64,000 bases of DNA from Arthrobacter agilis (GTDB lineage Bacteria; Actinomycetota; Actinomycetes; Actinomycetales; Micrococcaceae): NCBI RefSeq assembly GCF_030816075.1, contig NZ_JAUSXO010000001.1:2914001-2978000 (forward strand), given 5' to 3'. The position numbers and the translations under genes were made by a program. The notes beneath the pieces were generated by a model that was given only the letters and a program-made list of their open reading frames with translations, did no database searches and had not been told where the DNA came from. Shown in pieces: positions 51,313 through 60,050 of the stretch. Every line of letters begins with the position of its first letter. Position 1 is the stretch's first letter.

Positions 51313-51796
51313 TGCCACCGCTGCTGACTTCGTGACACTGGGGACACGACACCTTTATGGTCCCGCGGGACCAACGGTGGCAATGCACGCGATGCCGATG
51401 GTCATGGAAGTCACATTGCCTTCGTCACACCATGGGTTCTTCGTCCCGGAACGCGTGCCCTAATAGGGTTTGTCTGCAACTTATGTACTGCAACCTGTAG
51501 AGGGTTCAAGAGCGCTCAAGCGGTAGCCCTGTATCCACGTACTCCGGGCTCTGTATCTGCCCCGTAGGAGGGGTAGTTGAAAGCGAGGGCAGTGTATCTT
51601 TGGGCGCCTTTATGCTCACGCGTCCAGCTCCCACCATGCTGTTTTTCTGTACCGACGGATTGTTGTGCGGCCAACAACCTGTCTACAGTCGCTCGGTCCT
51701 CTTACGGCGGTAGTACACCGCTCTAGCCAGCTATGAATTTCGACGTATACCTGTGCCAGGCCGAAACCGCCGACACCCTGTCGGCCTGCGGCTCCA
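51313..51796. other. Gene-free stretch, 484 bp, lower GC
   Basis: No convincing gene. Base composition falls clearly below the rest (31 of 60 bases are G or C at 51481-51540). It contains a 14-bp palindrome GGTCCCGCGGGACC at 51359-51372 and a T-run near 51640. It probably holds the right border of the sugar cassette. The far end contains short frames with no recognisable product. Confidence 0.65.
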
Positions 51797-52600
51797 TCAG
51801 CCGGAGACGATCGGCTGGCAGTGCGGACACCACCAGGTACGACGGCGGCCCGGGTCACCGGGCACCTCGGCCCGGACGAGCACGGCCGTTCCGCACCGCA
51901 GGCAGGCCTTCCCGGCCCTGCCGGCCACCCAGTGCTGCTCCCCCTTGCGGGTGTTGCCCGTGGTGACCTGGTGCGCGCCGGGCTGCGTGGCGGAGAAGCG
52001 GAGGCAGCGGGCACCGAGGGCCACGAGGGCGGGGACGTCGACGTCGGCCACGGCCGTGTCCGGGTGGACGCCGCGGAGGAAGCAGAGTTCGTTCGCCCAG
52101 AGGTTGCCGAAACCCGCGACGTTGCGCTGATCGAGCAGGGCTGCGGCCACCCGTTCGCCCGGGGAGCGCTGCAGGCGGCGGACCGCTTCCTCGGCCGACC
52201 AGTCGTCGCGGAGCGGGTCCGGTCCGAGGTGCCCGACGACGTCGTCCTCGGCACGCGTGGGCAGCAGGTCGACGACGGGGAGATCGAGCCCGTACGCCGT
52301 CGGGCCGTCCGCCGCCTCGAGGATCACGCGCACGTCCGGCAGCAGTCTGCGGGGCAGCCTCCTGCCCGGCGCCGTGACCGTCCAGGACCCCTGCATCCGC
52401 AGGTGCGTGTGCAGCGTCAGCCCGCCGTCGAACCGGGTCAGCAGGTGCTTCCCGTGCGTGGCGTGCTCCACCACCCGCTGTCCGTCGAGGGCGTCCGTCG
52501 CATGCGCGGCCACACGCAGGTCCCCCCGCCGCAGGGTCCGGCCGTCGAGGGATCGCCGCAGGCGCACGGCCAGACGGAAGACGCTGTCGCCCTCGGGCAT
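51797..52600 (-). CDS. Fpg/Nei-family DNA glycosylase (endonuclease VIII-like)
   Basis: A 267-residue base-excision repair enzyme. It begins MPEGDSVFRLAVRLRRSL with catalytic Pro2 and Glu3 (after Met removal the N-terminal nucleophile). LLTRFDGGLTLHTHLRMQGSW contains the conserved beta strand, LLDQRNVAGFGNLWANEL the H2TH motif, and CLRCGTAVLVR...WWCPHCQ the C-terminal zinc finger. MPEGDS favours the Nei branch that removes oxidised pyrimidines. ATG 52600 is fixed by that motif, which excludes upstream starts. Confidence 0.92.
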   Translation of the reverse strand: MPEGDSVFRLAVRLRRSLDGRTLRRGDLRVAAHATDALDGQRVVEHATHGKHLLTRFDGGLTLHTHLRMQGSWTVTAPGRRLPRRLLPDVRVILEAADGPTAYGLDLPVVDLLPTRAEDDVVGHLGPDPLRDDWSAEEAVRRLQRSPGERVAAALLDQRNVAGFGNLWANELCFLRGVHPDTAVADVDVPALVALGARCLRFSATQPGAHQVTTGNTRKGEQHWVAGRAGKACLRCGTAVLVRAEVPGDPGRRRTWWCPHCQPIVSG

Positions 52601-52782
52601 GATGCCTCTCCTGTCGGTCCGGATCCCGTGGGCAGGGTAGCGCGCGGCACCGACATGCGGGCCGTCCATCCCGGGACGCCCTCGTGACCTCCTGGAGCCG
52701 CGCACTCGGAAATCCGTCCTCGCTCCCGCCCGTGCGGTGGTCTAGATTCGAAGGCAACGCAGTCCACCGAAGGGAGAAGAGC

Positions 52783-53247
52783 ATGAAGAACAAACTTGTT
52801 TTCGCGGCGGGAATGGCCGCCGGCTACGTCCTCGGAACGCGGGCCGGCCGGGAGAGCTACGACCAGCTCCGGTCGAAGGCACAGAAGCTGTGGAACGACC
52901 CGAAGGTGCAGGAGAAGGTCTCCTCCACCACGGACACCCTCAAGAGCAAGGCGCCCGCGGTGCAGGACTCCCTCAAGGGCGTGCTGAAGAAGGGCGGCTC
53001 GGGCACCGACGACGGCGCGAAGGACCCGGGCACCCCCGGGAAGGACATCGGCGCGAGCGGGGACCTGCCCCTGGACGTACCGCCGGTCGTCACCGCCATG
53101 GACACGGGAACCACAGGTACGACCGGTACGACCGGTACGACGGGCCCGAGCGGCACGACGGGCCCGAGCGGTGGCGATCCACGCCATGTGGAGGACACGC
53201 CCTTCGAGGACCAGGACGAGGACACCCGTCCCGACCTGAAGGGATAG
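52783..53247 (+). CDS. YtxH-like protein with disordered C-terminus
   Basis: A 154-residue protein. Residues 1-25 (KNKLVFAAGMAAGYVLGTRAG) look like a short hydrophobic anchor of the YtxH type, followed by a helical stretch RESYDQLRSKAQKLWNDPKVQEKVSS. The C-terminal half is disordered, with a GTT repeat (GTTGTTGTTGTTGPSG). It is conserved in Arthrobacter-like genomes as far as I recall but has no assigned function. AGGGAGAAG precedes the start. A very strong terminator follows. Confidence 0.75.
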   Translation: MKNKLVFAAGMAAGYVLGTRAGRESYDQLRSKAQKLWNDPKVQEKVSSTTDTLKSKAPAVQDSLKGVLKKGGSGTDDGAKDPGTPGKDIGASGDLPLDVPPVVTAMDTGTTGTTGTTGTTGPSGTTGPSGGDPRHVEDTPFEDQDEDTRPDLKG

Positions 53248-53256
53248 GCCAGGGAC

Positions 53257-53298
53257 GGAAGAAGGGGAGGCCGGCTCGCGCCGGCCTCCCCTTCTTCC
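53257..53298. terminator. 19-bp perfect hairpin terminator
   Basis: GGAAGAAGGGGAGGCCGGC at 53257-53275 pairs completely with GCCGGCCTCCCCTTCTTCC at 53280-53298 around a TCGC loop. The A- and T-containing outer arms make it work in both directions for the convergent genes. Confidence 0.92.
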
Positions 53299-53301
53299 CT
53301 C

Positions 53302-54267
53302 TCAGATGCCCCCGCTCACCGCTTCCTCCGCGTCGAGGCACGCCGCGCAGTCGGCCTGGACGAGCATGGCGTTGACGGCCACGGCGACGCGGTAGGCGTC
53401 GCCCGCAGCCGGCACCAGTTGCGCCGCGGGGTCCGCCGCGTTCCCGACGGCCCACACGCCGTCCACCGAGGTCCGTCCGATGTCGTTCGTGGCCACGCAT
53501 CCGTCGTCGCGCATCTCGCACCCGAGGTCGTCGATCAGGGGCAGGGCGGCGTCGGCGGCGGGCTCGCAGAACACCGCCGTACACGGCTGCACGGTGCCGT
53601 CCTCCAGCCGGACGCCCCGCAGGGCCCGGGGGGCGTCGTCGTCCCCGTCCTCCAGGACGAGGCCCTCGACACGTCCCTCGGCGATCCGCACGCCACGGGC
53701 CCGCAGGCGTCGCTCCCCGTCCGTCGACAACGGTTCGAGGGTGTGCGGGAAGAAGGTCACGTCGGGCGACCATTGCCGTACCAGCAGCGCCTGGTCGAGG
53801 GACGCCGGCGAGGAGCCCAGCACACCGAGGGGCTGGTCCCTCACCTCCCAGCCATGGCAGTACGGGCACTGCAGCAGGCCACGCCCCCAGGCCTCCCGCG
53901 CCCCCGGGACCGCCGGCAGGACGTCACGGAGACCGGTGGCCAGCACGAGGTGCCGCCCCTCGACCGACCGACCGTCGGCGGTCGTGACCGACCACCCCTC
54001 CGTGACCTCCCGGGCCGTCTCGGCACCGGCATCGAGGAACTCCACACCGTACGGTGCGAGGTCCTGCCGTGCCAGCGCGACGAGCTGCCCGGGCGCCGTG
54101 CCGTCCCTCGTGACGAATCCGTAGGCGGCGTCGGCGGGTGCGTTGCGCGGGGTCCCCGCGTCGATGACCACGACGTTCCGCCGGGCCCGGCCGAGGACGA
54201 GCGCTGCGCTCAGGCCCGACACTCCCCCGCCGACGATGACGACGTCGTACCTTCCCTGCGTGTCCAT
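53302..54267 (-). CDS. Thioredoxin-reductase-like FAD oxidoreductase
   Basis: A 321-residue flavoprotein. VVIVGGGVSGLSAALVLGRAR near residue 10 binds FAD, LVLATGLRDVLPAVPG follows, and LLQCPYCHGWEVRDQPLGVLGSS holds redox Cys134 and Cys137 in CPYCHG. GVWAVGNAADPAAQLVPAAGDAYRVAVAVNAML is the second FAD motif. The NADP-binding middle part lacks an obvious GxGxxA, so the physiological electron donor may differ; related enzymes include thioredoxin-like disulfide oxidases of natural product pathways. Start ATG 54267 opens MDTQGRYDVVIVG. Confidence 0.88.
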   Translation of the reverse strand: MDTQGRYDVVIVGGGVSGLSAALVLGRARRNVVVIDAGTPRNAPADAAYGFVTRDGTAPGQLVALARQDLAPYGVEFLDAGAETAREVTEGWSVTTADGRSVEGRHLVLATGLRDVLPAVPGAREAWGRGLLQCPYCHGWEVRDQPLGVLGSSPASLDQALLVRQWSPDVTFFPHTLEPLSTDGERRLRARGVRIAEGRVEGLVLEDGDDDAPRALRGVRLEDGTVQPCTAVFCEPAADAALPLIDDLGCEMRDDGCVATNDIGRTSVDGVWAVGNAADPAAQLVPAAGDAYRVAVAVNAMLVQADCAACLDAEEAVSGGI

Positions 54268-54322
54268 CCCTCCATCCGACCACGGAGCAGGGACGGCCCG
54301 TGGTGTCGGATTGTGCTTGCCA

Positions 54323-56496
54323 TCAGGTGATCGGCCCTGCCGGTCCCCCGCCGTCGGAGGGAAGACCCAGCGACGCGACGAGCGAGGCGAAGCGTGCGTT
54401 CCCGGCCAGGTCCTCGACGAGGACGGCCCGTCCGTCGGCGTCCGCGAGGGGGATCCGCCAGTTGGGGTACTCGTCGTTGGTCCCGGGCTGGTTCTGGGTG
54501 CGGCGTTCCCCGACGGCGTCGGCGAGCGCGACACCGAGCAGCACCGAGGGGGTCTGGGCGATGAAGGCATGGAGCGCCTCGACGGTCTGCTGGACGTCCG
54601 GTGACGCAGCATCGAGCAGGCCGCGCTGACGCAGGAGTGCGAGGAACTTCTCCTGGACGGCACGGTCCTCGGCCTGCTCCTCCGCGACCGGGCGGCTGAG
54701 CAGGCCGAGCCTCTCGCGCAGCACCACGTGCTCGCCCGCCAGGTAGCCCGCGCTCGGCGGGAGGTCGTGCACCGTCACAGTGGTCAGGCACCCCTCCCGG
54801 TAGGCCTCGGGCGGCAGGGGGCCGTCCTCGTCCTGCTCGAACCAGAGGATCGAGGTGCCGAAGACCCCGCGCTCGCCCAGGTACTCCTGCACGCCCGGCT
54901 CGAAGACACCGAGGTCCTCGCCCACCACGACCGCTCCGGCCCGCTCGGCCTCCAGCACCAGGATGCCGATCAGCGCCCTGTGGTCGTAGTAGACGTACGC
55001 GCCCGCCCCGGGTGCCGCACCCTGCGGGATCCACCACAGGCGGAACAGGCCCAGGATGTGGTCCACCCGAATGCCGCCCGCGTGCCGGAGGATGTTGCGG
55101 AGCATGTCGCGGAAGGCCGCGTACCCGGAGGCGGCGAGGCGGTCCGGGTGCCACGGCGGCTGGCTCCAGTCCTGGCCGTGCTGGTTGAACATGTCCGGTG
55201 GCGCACCCACGCTGATGCCCGAGGCGAGGACGTCCTGCAGCGCCCACGCGTCCGCACCGCTGGGGTGGACACCCACAGCGAGGTCGTGCACCACCCCGAT
55301 GCGCATCCCCGCACCGGTGGCCTCCAGCTGGGCCTCCTGCAACTGCTCGTCGAGGAGCCACTGCAGCCACTCGTGGAACTCGATCCGGGCCGCGTGGCGC
55401 TCGGCGTACTCGAGGGCTCCCGGTGAACCAGGGCGGCCGACTCCGTCCCATTCCGGTGCGCCCGGAGGATAGGTCTCGGCGCGAGTGCCGACCAGAGGGC
55501 GAAATCGGCCAGTCCCTGCCCCTGGTGGGCGCGGTACGCGTCGAAGTCGTGCTGGCGCTGCTCCGGGCGGGGGTGCGCGAAGACGAGTTCCAGCGCCTCG
55601 AGCTTGGCCGCGTAGGAGGTGTCGCGGTCGAGCAGGTCGGTGGCGGCGTTCGCGTCGGCGAACCCGGCGGCGAGTGCGTCGATCCGTGCCCGGACGGCGT
55701 CGTCGAGCCTCGCGTATTCGGGGATGTCCTCGATGCGCAGGTAGAGCGGGTGGAAATAGCGCCGCGTGGTGGGCAGGTACGGTGAGGGTTCCACCGGCGG
55801 CACCGGCTCGGCGGCGTGCAGGGGGTTGACCAGGACGAAGCCCCCGCCGAGCTCCGCGGCGGCCTGGGCGAGCTGCCCGAGGTCCGAGAGGTCGCCGATG
55901 CCCCACGACTCGGAGGAGCGGACGGAGTAGAGCTGCGCCATGAGTCCCCAGGTGCGGTGGTCGCGGAGCGCCGCCGTCGTGCTCAGCCGGTCCGGTGTGA
56001 CCACGAAGGTGCAGGACGCCTCCTGTCCGTCCACGCGGGCGTGGAGCGTGTGCCAGCCGAGCGGGAGGGCGTGCGGCAGCGTGCCTTCGCGCCGTTCGAC
56101 CTCCTGTCCGTCGACCGTCCGCGTGCCGATGGCCTCGCCGGCCGTGCCGGTGTAGCGGACGCCGTCCTCGTCGACGGCCCAGAACTCCAGGTCTGCACCC
56201 GCCGGTACGTGCAGCATCACGGGTTCCGCGTCGCTCTGGCGCACGACGACGGAGGACGGGAGCACCGAGCGCCACGGGCCCTCCTCGACGTCGGTCAGCG
56301 CCCGGGCGATGGCGGCGTCGGACGACGCATCGACACCGAGCGCGGCGAGGACGGTGATGAGCGTCTCCGGCGAGACCCGCGCCGGCCGGCCGTCCCATCC
56401 CTTGAAGGTGGTGCCCACCCGGTGGGCCTCGGCGAGTTGCTCGAGGGGCGTGGGCGCCACAGGGGCGTCTTCTTCATGCAGCGTGGTGTCGGCCAT
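54323..56496 (-). pseudogene. malQ: 4-alpha-glucanotransferase (MalQ), frameshifted
   Basis: From ATG 56496 the first frame encodes an N-terminal domain and the barrel start (GIGDLSDLGQLAQAAAELGG, VNPLHAAEP, YLPTTRRYFHPLYLR) up to FALWSALA. Near 55478-55484 (run of GCGC) the frame shifts by one and continues as TYPPGAPEWDGVGRPGS, with GIRVDHILGLFRLWWIP bearing the nucleophile Asp, VVGEDLGVFEPGV with the acid Glu and TVTVHDLPPSAGYLAGEH. The joined product would be about 724 residues, normal for actinobacterial MalQ, which moves alpha-1,4-glucan segments between maltodextrins. Intact coding on both sides suggests a consensus error or very recent mutation. Confidence 0.78.
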
Positions 56497-56671
56497 GGTT
56501 CCAATCTAGGCACTGCAGAGCAGCCGATGCATCCGCGCTACGGTCCGGCCGTCGATTTGACGCGGCCACGCGGGCGCCGCGTGGCTGTACCAGCCGGGGG
56601 GAGGCCAGGCAAGCGGGCGCACGACGGCGGCCCTGCTGGCAACGGCACGGAGCGCGGTGCGACTGTGGGGC

Positions 56672-56983
56672 ATGGCTTATTTCCTGGAGTACGTCGTCCC
56701 TGCGGAGAGCGGCGGAGCGGAGGTCCCGCTGTCCGATGCCGGGGACGGCTCGGCCCCCGTGAGCGATGCCGCCGCCCGGGTGGTCCACCTCGACACGCTG
56801 CCGGCGCGCAGCCGGATCGCGGCCGGGACGATCGAGGATGCGCGGTCCGAGGCCGAGCAGCTCCTCCTCCACAGCAAGGCGGACGCCGGGGAGCTGTTCG
56901 AGGACCCCAGCGACTCCCTTGACGCCGGCTCCGGCCGGCGCGTCGGAACCTTCCGCGAGGGCGAGGGGTGGAGCGAGGACTGA
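56672..56983 (+). CDS. Hypothetical protein, 103 residues
   Basis: A small acidic protein. It starts MAYFLEYVVPAESGG and has no membrane segment or known motif; RVVHLDTLPARSRIAAGTIEDARSEAEQLLLHS suggests a beta strand then a helix. Its 3' end is four bases before the convergent MarR gene. The ribosome site is weak (TGGGG). I do not recognise it. Confidence 0.55.
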   Translation: MAYFLEYVVPAESGGAEVPLSDAGDGSAPVSDAAARVVHLDTLPARSRIAAGTIEDARSEAEQLLLHSKADAGELFEDPSDSLDAGSGRRVGTFREGEGWSED

Positions 56984-56987
56984 TCCG

Positions 56988-57461
56988 CTACCAGGTGTCC
57001 TTCTTGTAGGTGCTGTTGAGGCGGGCGATCAACAGCCCGAGCGTCTCGACGTCCTCGGGGTCCCAGCTGCGCATCAGCGTGGTGAAGGCGGTACGCCGGC
57101 CTGCCTGGGCGGCGGCCAACTGCTGCCGGCCCCGCGCCGTCAGCAGGACGCGCTGTGAACGGGCGTCCGACGGGTCGAGCTGACGGCTGACCAGGCCGAG
57201 GCGCTCCAGCCCGGCGAGCTGCCGGCTCACCGATGGCTTGCCCACCCCGATGCTCGTCGCGATATCGGTGGCCCGCAGGGATCCCTCCCGCTGCAGGAGG
57301 GTCAGGATCCCGTAGGCCGCCGGCTCCATCTCCGGGTGCACGTTCTTGGCGAGGGCGTGGGAGGTGGTCCGTTCCCGGCGCCACAGCACGCTCGTCTGCT
57401 CCTCCAGCACCTCGATGGCGTGGTCGAATTCCGTCGCGTCCCTGTCTGCTGCTGCCTCCAT
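56988..57461 (-). CDS. MarR-family transcriptional regulator
   Basis: A 157-residue winged-helix regulator. The recognition region reads LRATDIATSIGVGKPSVSRQLAGLERLGLVSRQLDPSDARSQRVLLT, with the Asp-x-Arg wing typical of MarR. It may control itself or the downstream-facing genes; the MBL-fold gene is on the same strand 69 bp upstream. No cysteine sensor is evident, so the ligand is unknown. Confidence 0.88.
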   Translation of the reverse strand: MEAAADRDATEFDHAIEVLEEQTSVLWRRERTTSHALAKNVHPEMEPAAYGILTLLQREGSLRATDIATSIGVGKPSVSRQLAGLERLGLVSRQLDPSDARSQRVLLTARGRQQLAAAQAGRRTAFTTLMRSWDPEDVETLGLLIARLNSTYKKDTW

Positions 57462-57530
57462 GGACGAAGCGTATAGATGCCGAGGGCACCCGGGGAGGGA
57501 TTCAGGAGAAAAGTTCGAAGATTTCGAAGC

Positions 57531-58544
57531 TCAGGGCAGGCCGTGCCTGCGGACGAAGTCCCGGTGCATCGCGGTCTGGGACAGCGCGGAGAGCAGCTGG
57601 AATCCGTGCAGGCCGTCCCATCCTGCGGTCCAGGTCAGGCGCGAGGCGATGGCCCAGACGGAGGGGCCCGGGTTCCCGCCTTCCTCCTCGAGGACGGCAG
57701 CCACCTCCCTGGCCCGCTTCAGCTGGTGGTCGGCGCATTCGGCGGCCCGCTCCCCGAGCCCCGAGAAGCGGTAGCCGTGCCCGGGGGCGGCCTCGTACCG
57801 GCTGTAGGGGACGAGGCGCTCGATGGACGCGAGGTAGTCGGCCAGGGGGTTGGACGGCGTCGCACCCCCGAGCCCGAGGCCCGGGAAAACGGTCGGCAGC
57901 ACATGGTCCCCGGTGTAGAGCAGGCCCCGGTCGTCGTCGCGCAGGCAGAGGTGGCCGGCGGTGTGGCCGGGCGTGGACAGCACGGAGACCCGGAAGCCGG
58001 CGACGGGCAGGAGCTCCCCGTCGTCGAGCGCGCGGTCGACGGCGAGCACCAGTCCTTCCGGGGACCGGTCCACGTACTGGGCCAGTTCCCCGCGGCGCAC
58101 CTCCGGGACGCCCCAGTCCGCCAGGCGGCGGAGGCCCTCGTCGGGGTCGAAGCGGCGGGCGCTGTGCCGCTCGAGCGCCCGGCGCTCCACCGCGTGCATC
58201 GCCAGCGGCGCTCCCGACGCGGCCCGGAGGCGGGCGGCCATGCCCACGTGGTCCGGATGCAGGTGCGTGCCCGTGATGCCGGTGACGGCGTCGGCCCCCG
58301 ATGCGCCGGGGGCGATCTCCGCGAGCGCCGCGACCAGCCGGTCCCAGTTCGCCGCCGAGTCCCAGCCGGGGTCGATGACGTGGACGCCGCCGTCCGTGCC
58401 CCGCAGCAGATAGGTGAAGGAGTAGGCGAGGTGACCGCCGGGCATGGGTTGCGCGAGGGCCCAGACGTCGTCCCGTACCCGGTCGAGGCCAGGCAGGTCG
58501 CCGCGCTCGACGGCGTCCGCCTGCTGGGTGCTGGTGCTGTGCAT
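57531..58544 (-). CDS. Metallo-beta-lactamase-fold hydrolase
   Basis: A 337-residue MBL protein. GTHLHPDHVGMAARL carries the HxHxDH metal motif, LSTPGHTAGHLCLRD the next His and LYTGDHVLPTVFPG the bridging Asp. GHGYRFSG near residue 255 has the final His. A C-terminal helical part (residues 260-337) is like that of the lactonase-/LACTB2-like group. The start at 58544 follows GGGAGGACGA. The substrate, likely a thioester, lactone or ester, is not inferable. Confidence 0.88.
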   Translation of the reverse strand: MHSTSTQQADAVERGDLPGLDRVRDDVWALAQPMPGGHLAYSFTYLLRGTDGGVHVIDPGWDSAANWDRLVAALAEIAPGASGADAVTGITGTHLHPDHVGMAARLRAASGAPLAMHAVERRALERHSARRFDPDEGLRRLADWGVPEVRRGELAQYVDRSPEGLVLAVDRALDDGELLPVAGFRVSVLSTPGHTAGHLCLRDDDRGLLYTGDHVLPTVFPGLGLGGATPSNPLADYLASIERLVPYSRYEAAPGHGYRFSGLGERAAECADHQLKRAREVAAVLEEEGGNPGPSVWAIASRLTWTAGWDGLHGFQLLSALSQTAMHRDFVRRHGLP

Positions 58545-58668
58545 TCGTCCTCCCGGGTGGTGTCCTCCCACCGTAGACGGTCGGTCCTGCAGCGCCGGTG
58601 ACCGGCGGGGATGCCATGGCGGTTAGCCTGATCGGATGGGCGACGACGTTGATGGCGGAAGGCAGAGT

Positions 58669-59112
58669 ATGACCGACTGGGACAGGATCACAGCTGCCGT
58701 GGGGGTGTCGCAGGGCGGCGACAAGGACCGCGGACGCGAACTCCTCATGGAGTGCTGGGACGCCACCGAACCCGCAGATCACGCTCACCGGTGCGTGCTC
58801 GCCCACTATCTCGCGGATACGGAGACGGAGATCGGCAAGGAGGTTGCCTGGGACGAGAAGGCCCTCGAAGAGCATGCGTTCCTGGCGGAGGACGATCTCG
58901 CGGCACTGGGGATCCCCTCGGCACGCAGCCTCCGGCCATCGTTGCATCTCAATCTCGCCGACGGATATCACCGTCAGGACAGGACGGACCTCGCGCAGGC
59001 CCATCTGGAGCGAGGACAGGCCGCTACGGAGGCCCTTCAGGATGACGGCTACGGGAAGATGATCCGTTCCGGCCTGGACAACCTGGCCCAGCGGATGACC
59101 ACGCCCCGGTAG
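58669..59112 (+). CDS. Hypothetical helical (TPR-like) protein
   Basis: A 147-residue soluble protein. HRCVLAHYLADTETEIGKEVAWDEKAL and SLRPSLHLNLADGYHRQDRTDLAQAHLERGQ look like tetratricopeptide-type helix pairs. I recall similar proteins in actinobacteria without a function. GGAAGG sits six bases before ATG 58669, better than the ATG at 58636. It stands alone. Confidence 0.68.
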   Translation: MTDWDRITAAVGVSQGGDKDRGRELLMECWDATEPADHAHRCVLAHYLADTETEIGKEVAWDEKALEEHAFLAEDDLAALGIPSARSLRPSLHLNLADGYHRQDRTDLAQAHLERGQAATEALQDDGYGKMIRSGLDNLAQRMTTPR

Positions 59113-59175
59113 GGCCGGACGACGACCGGCCTCCCACGACGACCTGTCCGGCAGGGCCGCCTCGACTCATTCAAG

Positions 59176-59205
59176 AAAGTGCTTGCCGTTTTGGAAAGTA
59201 CTTGC
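59176..59205. promoter_or_regulatory. Tandem operator upstream of the membrane-protein/HTH pair
   Basis: Two near-identical boxes, AAAGTGCTTGC at 59176-59186 and AAAGTACTTGC at 59195-59205, lie 19 bp apart in an AT-rich promoter region. Each holds a palindromic AAGT(G/A)CTT core. The regulator encoded second in the operon is the likely binder. Confidence 0.65.
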
Positions 59206-59242
59206 GAGTATTGAGCATCGGCTACCACGGAAGGCAAACGTC

Positions 59243-59692
59243 ATGAGTGACACCACGAACACCCACGGTCTCGATGCAGGCAGGGCCCAGGCGCTCCTGC
59301 AGCAGGCGGACCAGATCACGGCCAGCGTCCGCACCGGCGCGGGCTGGCCCCACATCGCGACCCTCCTCGGGCTCGGAGCCATCTCCTCGATGGGGATCAT
59401 CGCCCTCACCCTCGCGGCCCGGGTGCCGGGCACCCCCATGGTCCTGCCGATCGTGACGATGATGGTCTGGATCATCACCTTCTCCACGATGGGCCTGGTC
59501 TTCAGCCGCACCAGCAAGCGTGGTTTCGGTGCGCGGTGGGGCCTGTACATCGGCGCCTGGGCGGTGCTCTGGTCCATCGCGATGCTCGTCGGCGGAACCT
59601 TCTTCCAGGGGGAGCTGTGGTTCGCCGGCATCATGGCGGCACTGCTCACCCTCGCCACCACGGCGGGCGCCTGGTACGAGGCACGGAGATGA
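59243..59692 (+). CDS. Hypothetical four-helix membrane protein paired with an HTH regulator
   Basis: A 149-residue protein. About 45 cytoplasmic residues (ALLQQADQITASVRTG) precede four hydrophobic helices, such as GLGAISSMGIIALTLAA and GLYIGAWAVLWSIAMLVGG. I do not recognise a transport family; similar proteins occur next to small winged-helix regulators. The stop overlaps the regulator's start by four bases (ATGA), and two operator-like boxes precede the gene. Confidence 0.72.
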   Translation: MSDTTNTHGLDAGRAQALLQQADQITASVRTGAGWPHIATLLGLGAISSMGIIALTLAARVPGTPMVLPIVTMMVWIITFSTMGLVFSRTSKRGFGARWGLYIGAWAVLWSIAMLVGGTFFQGELWFAGIMAALLTLATTAGAWYEARR

Positions 59693-60003
59693 GCGCGCAG
59701 GACACCCCCGCCCATCCCCGCCACCACCTCGACCCCACCCTGGGCCATCCCGTCAGGTTCTCGCTGATGGCGGTCCTCGCGCAGACCGACGAGATCGATT
59801 TCGCCACCCTGCGTGATCATCTGCAGGTGTCGGACTCCGTCCTCAGCAAACAGGTGACGGCCCTCGAGTCGGCCGGCTACGTCAGGGTCCGCAAAGGATT
59901 CATCGGGAAGCGCCCGCGGACCTGGCTGAAGGCGACGAAGGAGGGAGAAAGCGTGTGGCAGCATCATCTCGCCGCCCTGCGTCAGATCGCGGGCGAGTTC
60001 TGA
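59689..60003 (+). CDS. Small winged-helix transcriptional regulator
   Basis: A 104-residue DNA-binding protein. VRFSLMAVLAQTDEIDFATLRDHLQVSDSVLSKQVTALESAGYVRVRKGFIGKRPRTWLKAT is a MarR/ArsR-like winged helix with a basic wing. Proteins of this size and shape regulate the coupled membrane protein. No sensor domain or metal-binding residues are seen, so the signal is unknown; the membrane partner may provide it. Confidence 0.85.
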   Translation: MSAQDTPAHPRHHLDPTLGHPVRFSLMAVLAQTDEIDFATLRDHLQVSDSVLSKQVTALESAGYVRVRKGFIGKRPRTWLKATKEGESVWQHHLAALRQIAGEF

Positions 60004-60050
60004 CGGATGCAGCAGGACGTGAACGGTCGACGCCCACGGGCCGGCAGCGG

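Noticed and set aside
51359-51372. 14-bp palindrome GGTCCCGCGGGACC as an insertion site
   Set aside because: No matching copy was found at the left border, and no integrase or attachment pattern is visible.
56565-56585. Hairpin GCCACGCGG-GCG-CCGCGTGGC between malQ and the 103-residue gene
   Set aside because: It lies between divergent starts, so a terminator makes little sense, and no riboswitch pattern fits.
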